Positions 42,227-49,950 of a stretch of DNA of 64,000 bases are shown piece by piece. A model generated the notes under the pieces. The model was not told the origin of the DNA, did no database searches, and worked only from the letters and a program-made list of their open reading frames with translations. Both the position numbers and the translations under genes were made by a program. Numbering within the stretch: the stretch's first letter is position 1; every line of letters starts with the position of its first letter. The stretch covers positions 1 to 64,000 of the forward strand of contig JBKPOW010000052.1 in the NCBI GenBank assembly GCA_046733275.1, read 5' to 3'. Source of the stretch: VRUE01 sp046733275. GTDB lineage: Bacteria > Actinomycetota > Thermoleophilia > Solirubrobacterales > 70-9.

Positions 42227-43897
42227 ATGGTAGGGTGCCCGCCCGTGGAGGCGGCGATAGACGAAGGCGGCGTGGTCGGCTGCGGCGCGTTCTTCGATGC
42301 CGATGCGGAGTCGGCCAGCCTGCGTCGCTTCCTCGTTGGGCTGGATACGGCACCGCAGCTTATGGAGCGGGCGGAGATCGAAAGTGAGCTGAACGACCCT
42401 CTCGCCGCTCTCCTCTTTCGCCAGGGCGTTTTCCCGAGCACCGCCGAGGGCGTGCTGGCCGAGCTCGATCTCAAGATCGGCACCGATCACCCGCTCTCTT
42501 TGAGCACGCAGCGATCGTTTGTCGTCGGCGAGGGGACGCAAATCGCCAAGGATCGCTCCGCAACCTTCAATCGCAATATCCGGTTCCTCGTCACTCGCGG
42601 CCGAGGTGGGCCCGACGGGCCCGATCTGATGATCAGCACCTTCCGGCCCAACAGCACCAGCATCGAGGTGATGGCCTGGGACCCCCAGAACGGGGGCTTC
42701 AACTTCTACCGGACCATTCCCGGCGCGGTGGGCAGCTGGGCCTGGGCGGGCAACTCGCGACATGCCTGGGAGGAGGGGACCCGTTCGAGCGGGCCGTTCG
42801 AGAGTCACCCGACCGGAAACCTGCTCTTCAAGGAGTTCAAGCTCCCCTGGGTGCACTGGCACTCGTCCAAGGCGATCATCGACAAGCTCGATTTCCCGGC
42901 CGCCGACGACATTGCGGAACACAGTTGGTTCACCGCGAAGGAAAACGCCTACGTGCTCGAGGACTCGGTGGCAAAGCTGGCCATAACGCGGTGGAATCGC
43001 ACCCGCCTCGGCCAGGTGCTTGACGCTGGGGCGATCGAGGAACCGACGCAGGTGATGGAGCGCATCGTCGGCTCGCCTGCACCGCGCCGCCACACCGTGA
43101 ACCTGGTCTCCAGCGAGGACACCCAGCCGGCCCTGGCGGGCATCGAGGCGGTGAGGCTGCCGAAGTCGTTCTTCGTCGACGTCGACGGCCTGTCAGGCGT
43201 GCTCGACCTTCCATTCCCGAAAGAGCCCTTCGAGGTCTCGGCCGACGTATATCGGTCGATCTTGAGCGAGTTCGACGTCACCGTCAGCAGCGACGATGGG
43301 GGTTTCTCGCGGCCCGGGGACACGCATTTTCTCTTCGTCGTCCCCGAGCGGGCGTTCGAGGACACCGAGTTCGTCCGGCAGCTCGTCAAACCTGACGGGG
43401 GTGCCGGCGAGCGCGATCTCGGCCTGGTCTCGGAACGGTTGGTCGGCTGCCTGCTGATGGTCGACTTCCCCAACCCGGTCTTCTCCGAGCGGCGGGCGTC
43501 GCTGCGCAGGCACCTGCCGGCCGGCCCGCTGCCTGCCTCCGAGTGGGGAGGATTCGCCGAGACGTTCGGCAATGCGATCGCTGCCGCCGCGACCGGTACC
43601 AACCCAGAACCGGCCGAGCTTGAGTTTGCCGAGCTCTGGAACCTCAAAGACGACGGCTGGCGTGACGCGGCGAGCCAGCGCCTCGAAAGCTACTACGCCG
43701 CGCTTGCCGCTCGACTGGGATCGGCGGACGACTTCAAGCAGATCTTCATGCTGGCCGAGGCGCGGCGCAATCGTGTTCGCGAGATGCCGATCAACGAGAC
43801 GTCGCTGCTCTTTGCGGAAACCTCAATACCGCCTGAGGACATCGTTGGCCTGGCGATGAACCCCGACGGCACGGTCGAGCAGAGGGACTCGGCGTGA
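42227..43897 (+). CDS. Unrecognised 556-aa protein, first gene of the Dyp-peroxidase operon
   Basis: ATG 42227 is assumed; GTG 42245 is an alternative and neither has a strong ribosome site. No signal peptide, membrane helix or known catalytic motif was found. Distinctive segments are NRNIRFLVTRGRGG, FNFYRTIPGAVGSWAWAGNS, KEFKLPWVHWHSSKAIID (HWH), EHSWFTAKENAYVLED and a C-terminal part with FKQIFMLAEARRNRVREMPI. AT-rich DNA just upstream (about 42190-42215) probably holds the promoter. It overlaps the next gene by 4 bp (GTGA), so it is translated together with the paralogous pair and the peroxidase downstream. I do not recognise the family. Confidence 0.72.
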   Translation: MVGCPPVEAAIDEGGVVGCGAFFDADAESASLRRFLVGLDTAPQLMERAEIESELNDPLAALLFRQGVFPSTAEGVLAELDLKIGTDHPLSLSTQRSFVVGEGTQIAKDRSATFNRNIRFLVTRGRGGPDGPDLMISTFRPNSTSIEVMAWDPQNGGFNFYRTIPGAVGSWAWAGNSRHAWEEGTRSSGPFESHPTGNLLFKEFKLPWVHWHSSKAIIDKLDFPAADDIAEHSWFTAKENAYVLEDSVAKLAITRWNRTRLGQVLDAGAIEEPTQVMERIVGSPAPRRHTVNLVSSEDTQPALAGIEAVRLPKSFFVDVDGLSGVLDLPFPKEPFEVSADVYRSILSEFDVTVSSDDGGFSRPGDTHFLFVVPERAFEDTEFVRQLVKPDGGAGERDLGLVSERLVGCLLMVDFPNPVFSERRASLRRHLPAGPLPASEWGGFAETFGNAIAAAATGTNPEPAELEFAELWNLKDDGWRDAASQRLESYYAALAARLGSADDFKQIFMLAEARRNRVREMPINETSLLFAETSIPPEDIVGLAMNPDGTVEQRDSA

Positions 43898-44919
43898 TCG
43901 AGCCGCCCGGAAACGTCGCGCCGCCCTCGGCGGAGTGGTCCGCGACAGTCGAGCGGTTGATCGAGGACGCGAGCAATGAATCGCTCGATGGATTGAGCCT
44001 GGACGGACGGGAACCGCCCTTCTTCAACCCGCTCAAGGGGCCCCTCGGCGTGACGGAGTCCACCGTCAAGTGGTCGGTGCTCTCGGGCACGCTGCGCTCG
44101 AGCGGCCTCTCGCAGGAGGCGCGCTGGCGAGTCGCCGACCAGGCAAGGATCGAGCCAAGCGAAGTCGCACCCGGCAAGCGGGTTTTCGGGCAGGACGAGT
44201 ACTGCGAGTGGAGCGTCGCACGCAGTGGGGACGAGGTCAGGAGCGTCACCTTCACCTCGGAGGTCGGCGAGTGGTACCAGCACCTCGCCGCCGATCCGGG
44301 TGCCATCCGCGCTGAGTACGAGCGCCTCCTCGGCGAGCAGGTGAGCGAGGGCGAGCTCTTCATCGACGGCAAGTACAACTGGCGGAATGAGTGGAACAAC
44401 GGCGCCAAAGGCACGATCGTCCATCTGGCACAGCAAAACAACAACCTCACAGCCGCGGTCCAGCTCGCCGCCGAAGCGTCGGTTGTCCGGACCGGCCCGG
44501 CGGGGATCATCACGGACCCTCAGGCGTTGATGCAGTGCAATGGCCTTGGCAACGCCGACCGCTTCAGCGATCCCTCGATCGCGGCGACGATCAACGGCCT
44601 TGCGGCCGGCGGCGCGCGGATAGCGCTTGCCAACCCGCCTGGTCTTTATCTGGCCGGCATCCGGACCGACGGGATGCGTTTGCCGCCCGGACACGAGGAC
44701 CTCGATCCGGCCGACTTCTGGCATCCCGAAAAAGGCGAGAACGGGAGGGTGGTCCGTGCCCGTTTCGAACCCCCGCCCGGGACCCTCGCGCTCAGCGACG
44801 TCCTCCTTGACGGCAGGCCGATCGTCACCGGCGCACAGCTCGCCGAGCGTGTCGACGTGACGATCTCGGTACTCGTGCACCAGGCTGAACAGAAACCAGT
44901 CACGAAGCCGTGCGGCTGA
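43894..44919 (+). CDS. Unrecognised protein, 341 aa, paralogue A
   Basis: GTG 43894 overlaps the preceding stop. Soluble, no known motif. It aligns by eye with the next gene: QDEYCEWSVARSGDEVRSVT here versus QEEYAEWRVVRDDRGPVRFE there; NNNLTAAVQLAAEASVV versus DNTLAALVRLVAGAAVP; FSDPSIAATINGLAAGGARI versus NSDPVVVERLTRLATEGRPI; ANPPGLYLAGI versus DDPVGVYILDV. Conserved acidic, Tyr/Trp and Asn residues around these blocks suggest an enzyme or binding fold shared by both. The role must be inferred from the peroxidase in the operon. Confidence 0.7.
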   Translation: MIEPPGNVAPPSAEWSATVERLIEDASNESLDGLSLDGREPPFFNPLKGPLGVTESTVKWSVLSGTLRSSGLSQEARWRVADQARIEPSEVAPGKRVFGQDEYCEWSVARSGDEVRSVTFTSEVGEWYQHLAADPGAIRAEYERLLGEQVSEGELFIDGKYNWRNEWNNGAKGTIVHLAQQNNNLTAAVQLAAEASVVRTGPAGIITDPQALMQCNGLGNADRFSDPSIAATINGLAAGGARIALANPPGLYLAGIRTDGMRLPPGHEDLDPADFWHPEKGENGRVVRARFEPPPGTLALSDVLLDGRPIVTGAQLAERVDVTISVLVHQAEQKPVTKPCG

Positions 44920-44958
44920 CTGCCACGCCTGCCGTGGCGATAACCCGGCCCTAGGGGC

Positions 44959-46170
44959 ATGGCCGCGCCCGGTGGACTCACCGAGCTGGGGGAGGACGCC
45001 GGCGCGTGGGACGCCCGCGTTGCCGACAAGGTCGCGCGGGCCGGGGCTCCCCTGGCGCTGACAGCGGCCGGCAGGGGCAACGCCACTGAGCTGCGGGTCC
45101 CGGACTGGCCGGCCGTGCCCGCCCGGATCCGCGCCTGTCTCGGCAGGCAACGGGCGGATCGCCTCATGGACACGACGACCGAATCGGGGGGCGACCTGGG
45201 GCGAACGATGCTGCAGGAGGAGTACGCCGAGTGGCGGGTCGTGCGCGACGATCGCGGCCCGGTCCGCTTCGAGCTCACCACTGAGCTCTCCGACTACTGG
45301 GAGCTGCTGGCGCGGCACGCGCCCCGAACTGCGCTCGACCTGGTGTCCGGCTTTGCCGGGCACCAGGTCCCGGCCGAGGCGCTCTTCGGCGACCACGACC
45401 CGTTCGGCGCGGCCAGCACAGGGGACGAGCGAGCGGCGGCATTCAACGCGACGATGCTGGGCATCGACCGGCGGGGGGAGCGTGTCGCCCGGCGGGGCCC
45501 CTACAACGACGGCACCGCTGCCATCACCTGCCTCGCACGCGGCGACAATACCCTCGCCGCGCTCGTTCGACTCGTCGCGGGGGCCGCGGTACCGCGACTT
45601 GTGCTCGATTCCACGGGAGAAGGCGTGCGCTTCCCCTCCGGCTCGGAGGCGATCGCCTGGATGCCCACCGGCAGCGCGCAGGACTGCCGCAACTCGGATC
45701 CGGTCGTGGTCGAGCGGCTGACCAGGCTCGCCACCGAAGGGCGCCCGATCCGCTTCGACGACCCCGTTGGCGTCTACATCCTCGACGTCCAGGGGTTTGA
45801 CCTGCTCTGCCCGGGCGACGAGCCGCTGCCGCGCGAGTGGCTCGAGCTGAGCCGGCAGGGAGAGCTCGCCGACGGGCTCGCCCGGCACCAGCGGCTCACG
45901 CTGGATATCCCAGCCGACGCCGGCTTCTCCCTCGCCCAGCTGCGCTCGGCGCGCACCGGGAGGACGATCGAACACGGAGCGCAGATCGCCGAGCTCGTCC
46001 AGCTTGGCGTCTACCTGCGGGTCGGCGATCGGGAGTCGGTGCCGGTCGATGTATCGCCACGCCCGGCCCCCGAGACTCCCGCCTGCGGCGGTGACGCGGC
46101 CTGCGAGGGCGTGCGCCGGGACGCGTCTCGGCTGGAAGAGAAGGCTCGGGGCGTACCTGAGGGCGCGTGA
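44959..46170 (+). CDS. Unrecognised protein, 403 aa, paralogue B
   Basis: ATG 44959, 39 bp after paralogue A; the gap contains a small inverted repeat CCACGCCTGCCGTGG. The product shares paralogue A's blocks but is longer, with an additional C-terminal ~80 residues (GFSLAQLRSARTGRTIEHGA, then an Arg/Glu-rich tail). TGA overlaps the peroxidase GTG (GTGA at 46167). Two diverged copies next to each other suggest a heteromeric complex or two related reactions. No cofactor motif was recognised. Confidence 0.7.
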   Translation: MAAPGGLTELGEDAGAWDARVADKVARAGAPLALTAAGRGNATELRVPDWPAVPARIRACLGRQRADRLMDTTTESGGDLGRTMLQEEYAEWRVVRDDRGPVRFELTTELSDYWELLARHAPRTALDLVSGFAGHQVPAEALFGDHDPFGAASTGDERAAAFNATMLGIDRRGERVARRGPYNDGTAAITCLARGDNTLAALVRLVAGAAVPRLVLDSTGEGVRFPSGSEAIAWMPTGSAQDCRNSDPVVVERLTRLATEGRPIRFDDPVGVYILDVQGFDLLCPGDEPLPREWLELSRQGELADGLARHQRLTLDIPADAGFSLAQLRSARTGRTIEHGAQIAELVQLGVYLRVGDRESVPVDVSPRPAPETPACGGDAACEGVRRDASRLEEKARGVPEGA

Positions 46171-47384
46171 GGGTGACCGCCTCAGAGCCACAGCTACAGG
46201 CAGGCATCTACCTCGAGACGGGCAGCCTGCCCAACGCCTTCCTTCTCCTCACCCTCGAGTTCGCGGACGAGTGTCCCCCGGCCGAGGCGGCGGCGGCGCT
46301 AGGGCGGTTGTGGGCGATGCTCGCCGACCTGAGGGCGGGTGTCGTGCGCGAGCTCGAGGCAGCCAAGCCCGGCGACGACAGTTCCCGGATCGAGCCGGAA
46401 ACCTTCGACGTGTTGCTCGGCTACGGAGCGAGCTTCTTCGAGCGCGAGCCGCGGTTGAGCGGGGCTGAGAAGCCCGACAACCTGGTCGCGCTGGAGCATC
46501 CGCAGGGACCGTTCGCGGCCATGCGCTGGGCTGCCGGGGTCGCCGCCGGGCGGGGCGAGGGTGACCTCTGCTTGCAACTGACCGGACGCGATGCTCATGC
46601 CGTCAACCGCGCCGCGGTCGAGGCCTGGAAGCTGATCGTCGACGAGCGCCTGCCGCTGAGGATCGTCGAGACCTTCCCCGGCTTCGCCCGCGACGACGGC
46701 CGCAGCTGGATCGGCTTCCACGACGGCGTCAGCAACATCAGGCCGGACCTGCGCGAGCGCGCCGTCCGTTGCACCGGCGACCCCGACTGGAACCGGGGTG
46801 GGACCTATCTTGCTTTCCTGCGCTGCCGGGTGGACCTGGCTGCGTGGCAGTCTCTCTCGCGCGCCGAGCAGGAGATGCTGGTCGGCCGCGACAAGCTCAG
46901 CGGCTTTGCCCTGCGCCGTATCGATCAGGAGCGAGCGAGGCTCGTGCCGCGGGCCTTCCCGCGCGGTTCGGGGGACCCCGGACCTGGGGCGGCGGAGGAG
47001 GAAGCCTTCCGCGACCCGCCCGAGACCGGCGATCCGATCGTCGAGGCCTCGCACGTCCATCGGGCCAACCAGAACCGTGCCGCGCCGACGACCCCGGCGG
47101 GCCATCGCATCTTCCGCCAGGGCTACGAGTACCTCAGCGGTGTCGGGCCCAGAGGCCCGGAGCTCGGCCTCAACTTCGTCAGCTTCCAGCGCGATCTCTA
47201 TGACCTCAGGCAGATCCTCGGGCTGGCCGACTGGCTGGGCGGGGTCAACTTCGGCGGCCGCGTCGAGCGGGCGCGCGGCGAGCCGGAGCCGATCGAGCTG
47301 ATCGCGCTCGAGGCGGGGAGCTTTTACGCGGTACCGCCGCACGCGAGCCCATTTCCCGGCGCGAGTCTGTTCGGATCGGGATAA
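46167..47384 (+). CDS. Dyp-type peroxidase
   Basis: 405 residues from GTG 46167. Family landmarks are present: IGFHDGVSNI with the catalytic Asp of GxxDG, the proximal heme His in ASHVHRANQNR, the distal Arg region GHRIFRQGYEY, GTYLAFLRCRVD, and LGLNFVSFQRDL near the C-terminus. The enzyme should use heme and hydrogen peroxide to oxidise dyes, phenols or other substrates. No Tat signal and no encapsulin-targeting tail is seen, so it is probably cytoplasmic. It is the last gene of a four-gene overlapping operon and is followed by a terminator. Confidence 0.9.
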   Translation: MRVTASEPQLQAGIYLETGSLPNAFLLLTLEFADECPPAEAAAALGRLWAMLADLRAGVVRELEAAKPGDDSSRIEPETFDVLLGYGASFFEREPRLSGAEKPDNLVALEHPQGPFAAMRWAAGVAAGRGEGDLCLQLTGRDAHAVNRAAVEAWKLIVDERLPLRIVETFPGFARDDGRSWIGFHDGVSNIRPDLRERAVRCTGDPDWNRGGTYLAFLRCRVDLAAWQSLSRAEQEMLVGRDKLSGFALRRIDQERARLVPRAFPRGSGDPGPGAAEEEAFRDPPETGDPIVEASHVHRANQNRAAPTTPAGHRIFRQGYEYLSGVGPRGPELGLNFVSFQRDLYDLRQILGLADWLGGVNFGGRVERARGEPEPIELIALEAGSFYAVPPHASPFPGASLFGSG

Positions 47385-47410
47385 AGGGGAAAGAGCGCGC
47401 CGGACAACGG

Positions 47411-47440
47411 AAAAGGGCCCCGAATGGGGCCCCTTGTTTC
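47411..47440 (+). terminator. Terminator of the peroxidase operon
   Basis: AAGGGCCCC (47413-47421) and GGGGCCCCTT (47426-47435) pair around a GAAT loop with one bulged C, followed by GTTT. It lies 26 bp after the Dyp stop. A flanking A run makes it usable from both strands. A second GC hairpin GCCGCCG/CGGCGGC at about 47503-47523 lies further down, before tRNA-Val; the rest of 47441-47630 holds no gene. Confidence 0.75.
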
Positions 47441-47630
47441 CGAAGGACGTGCCGCCAGATCAACAGACGCTGGCTCGTCGGTCCTCAAACTTTGAAGTTG
47501 TGCCGCCGCCCCTGCCGGCGGCTTGTATTGATAAACACGCCGTACGTGGAAAAGTTGCACTCCTTGCATCGGCGCTTGCAAGCGGCGACTTTAGGCCTTA
47601 GACCCACCGCTGCTAAATTCCGATTCCCTC

Positions 47631-47703
47631 GGGCGCATAGCTCAGTTGGGAGAGCGCCGCCTCGACAAGGCGGAGGTCGCTGGTTCGAGCCCAGCTGTGC
47701 CCA
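47631..47703 (+). tRNA. tRNA-Val (anticodon GAC), C at position 33
   Basis: A 73-nt cloverleaf: acceptor GGGCGCA/TGTGCCC, D arm GCTC..GAGC, anticodon stem CCGCC/GGCGG with loop TCGACAA, T arm GCTGG TTCGAGC CCAGC, discriminator A. Counting from the stem gives GAC at 34-36 and C at position 33, where nearly all tRNAs have U. All other elements look normal. Confidence 0.92.
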
Positions 47704-47730
47704 TTCCACCCATTCTCCGAGGAGCCGACG

Positions 47731-48177
47731 ATGGCCTACCGCCTGCTGCGCGCCGACGACGCCTTCTGGCGCGAGTCGAACCAGATGCGGGTGCTCAACA
47801 CCGACCTCGCCAAGCAGCTCGAGGCCGAGAACCTTGGGGCCCGTTTATGGCGGCTGCGGCCGGGCCAGGCGTCGACCAAGCACCATCACCCCCGTGAGGA
47901 GGAGCTCTACGTGCTTATTCGCGGTCGCGGCCGGATCCGCGTCGACGAGGAGTCGCTGGAGCTGAAGCCGCTCGACGCGCTCCTGGTCGAGCCAGACTCC
48001 GTGCGCCAGGTCTTCAACGACACCGACGAGGAGGCTCTGTGGCTGGTCGTCGGTTCCCCGCCGGAAGCCGCCAACACCCTCGAGATGAGCGAGGCGCGGC
48101 TGCGCGAGCTCTACCCCGAGGGGCCGCGTGCGCTGCCGCCGGAGCTGGGCGGCGGTCAGTTCTCGCCGCCGGACTGA
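47731..48177 (+). CDS. Cupin-domain protein
   Basis: 148 residues from ATG 47731, 27 bp after tRNA-Val, with GAGGAG upstream. A single cupin barrel at about residues 35-110: LRPGQASTKHHHPREEELYV supplies the metal-binding His cluster and Glu, and LDALLVEPDSVRQVFNDTD the second motif. The C-terminal 35 residues are extended and Pro-rich. It could be an isomerase, dioxygenase or sugar-binding cupin; the substrate is unknown. Confidence 0.82.
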   Translation: MAYRLLRADDAFWRESNQMRVLNTDLAKQLEAENLGARLWRLRPGQASTKHHHPREEELYVLIRGRGRIRVDEESLELKPLDALLVEPDSVRQVFNDTDEEALWLVVGSPPEAANTLEMSEARLRELYPEGPRALPPELGGGQFSPPD

Positions 48178-48238
48178 GCGCCGTCTGGTCAGACGTCTGC
48201 GTCTCAGTCGGCGCCCCTTCATCTAGGCTCGCCGTCCT

Positions 48239-49939
48239 GTGATCGCGACCTATGCCGCAGCGCTGGCCGTTGGCGTCGCCTCGCTCGTTCTCGGACAGGC
48301 CTCGCTCACGCTCTGCGAGGTGCGCCGCTGGTCATGGCTCGCGCCCCCCGTCGGGCTGGCGTTGGTCTGTGCGATCTGCTGGGCCACCGTGCGGATCGGC
48401 GAGAACGGCGTGGTTCCGGCGGTGCTGCTCCCCCTGCTGGCGATCGCGGCGGCGATCTACCTGCGCCGGCGGGTCGAGGGCGGGGGAGAGGCGCTGCGAG
48501 TGGGCGGCCCCGTTGCGCTCGTCGCCCTGCTTGCGGCCTCACTGCCCTTCGCGGTCGAAGGCCACTTCGGCATCCTCGGCACCGGCTTCAACCCCGACAT
48601 GTCGCAGCACCTCCTGGCGTCCGATCGGCTGGCGGACGGCCACGGCTCGCAGTTGCTGAGCCAGGGCTACCCACTCGGCCCGCACGCGGTAGTCGTCGCC
48701 CTGAACGAGGGGCTGGGCATCGGCATCGTTCAGGGCTTCAGCGGACTGACGGTCGCCGTGGCGATCCTGGCGCCACTGACCGCGTTGGCGGCGTTCCGGG
48801 AGCAACCGTTTTGGCCTCGGACCGCCGCCGCCCTCGTCGTCGGTCTCGCCTACCTGGTTGCTTCCTACTACGCGCAGGGCGCCTTCAAGGAGACGATGCA
48901 AGCCCTCTTCGTCCTCGCCTTCGCCCTGGCCCTGCGCGAGAGCAGCCGCTCGTGGCGCGATCTGCCGCTGCGCTTCGTTCCGGCGGCCATCGTCGCCCTC
49001 GGCGGGGTCTACGTCTACAGCTTCCCTGGGCTGATCTGGCTCGCCGCGATCCTGCTCATATGGCTCGCGTTCGAGCGCTCGCTGCCGGTCAGGCCACTGC
49101 TCCTCGCTCTGGTCGTCTTCCTCGTCGGCGCCCTGCCGGAGCTGGGTCGGATGATCGACTTCAAGCAGTTCGAGACGTTCGACCCCGACGGCCCCGGCCT
49201 GGGCAACCTCTTCGGCCAGATCTCGCCCTTCACCGCGCTCGGCATCTGGCCCTCGGGCGACTTCCGTCTAGCACCGGGCGACGGCGCGATCCCCGCGTTC
49301 ATCTACTACCTGGGAGCGGCGTTTGCAAGCGTCCTGCTGCTCCTCGGCATCAGACGCGCATGGCGCAGTGGTGAACGAGCGATCTTCGCGGGCCTGGTAG
49401 GTGCCGCTGGCCTTTATGCCGCCTCGCGCCTTGGCGGCACGGCCTATACGTCCGCCAAGGCGCTCGAGATCGCGGCACCGCTGGTTGCCCTGATCGTCCT
49501 CCTGCCGCTGATCCGGTCCTCTTCCGTGGTCTACCTGGGCGCGGCCGGCGCCTGTTCGCTCCTCGCCTTTGCCAACGCGCCGGTTGGGCCGAGCTCCTAC
49601 TCGCCCGCGCTCACCGGCCTGCGCCCGTTGCTCGCCGGCGGCTCGACCCTGGTCCTCGCCCCCGACCAGCTGCTCGAAGAGGAACAAGGCGCCCGCTACA
49701 TCGCCTGGGAGCTGCGCGGCGGCCGCGTCTGCATCGAAGCGGAGAGCTCGGCGGGGGGGAAACCGCCGGCCGGCGTCCGCTTCTTCGTCACCACTGGCTC
49801 ACCGCGGCGCGCGCCCTTCAGCCGGCTCGAGCGGCTGCGCCTCGCCGGCCCCTACGTCGTCTGGGAGCGGCGCGGCGTGGTCGGCGGGCCCAGCCCCTGC
49901 CCGCTGATCGCCGTGCGTCAGGCCAGGCAAGGGCCGTAG
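48239..49939 (+). CDS. Polytopic membrane protein (GT-C glycosyltransferase-like)
   Basis: 566 residues from GTG 48239. About twelve hydrophobic helices are visible from TYAAALAVGVASLVLGQ onward, with a large loop after helix 3 containing GILGTGFNPDMSQHLLASDR, and a soluble C-terminal domain of about 130 residues (LRPLLAGGSTLVLAPDQLLE, YIAWELRGGRVCIEAES). An acidic residue pattern in the first large loop and the overall layout recall GT-C type lipid-linked sugar transferases, but no diagnostic motif was found, so this is a shape-based guess. It ends 11 bp before thrS. Confidence 0.6.
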   Translation: MIATYAAALAVGVASLVLGQASLTLCEVRRWSWLAPPVGLALVCAICWATVRIGENGVVPAVLLPLLAIAAAIYLRRRVEGGGEALRVGGPVALVALLAASLPFAVEGHFGILGTGFNPDMSQHLLASDRLADGHGSQLLSQGYPLGPHAVVVALNEGLGIGIVQGFSGLTVAVAILAPLTALAAFREQPFWPRTAAALVVGLAYLVASYYAQGAFKETMQALFVLAFALALRESSRSWRDLPLRFVPAAIVALGGVYVYSFPGLIWLAAILLIWLAFERSLPVRPLLLALVVFLVGALPELGRMIDFKQFETFDPDGPGLGNLFGQISPFTALGIWPSGDFRLAPGDGAIPAFIYYLGAAFASVLLLLGIRRAWRSGERAIFAGLVGAAGLYAASRLGGTAYTSAKALEIAAPLVALIVLLPLIRSSSVVYLGAAGACSLLAFANAPVGPSSYSPALTGLRPLLAGGSTLVLAPDQLLEEEQGARYIAWELRGGRVCIEAESSAGGKPPAGVRFFVTTGSPRRAPFSRLERLRLAGPYVVWERRGVVGGPSPCPLIAVRQARQGP

Positions 49940-49950
49940 CATTGCCCGGG

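Noticed and set aside
43693..46191. A very long open frame on the minus strand opposite the peroxidase-operon genes (over 800 codons)
   Set aside because: It is the high-GC shadow of three coupled plus-strand genes: composition is Arg/Gly/Asp/His-rich without domain signals, and the plus-strand genes show overlapping starts and stops and a recognisable peroxidase partner.
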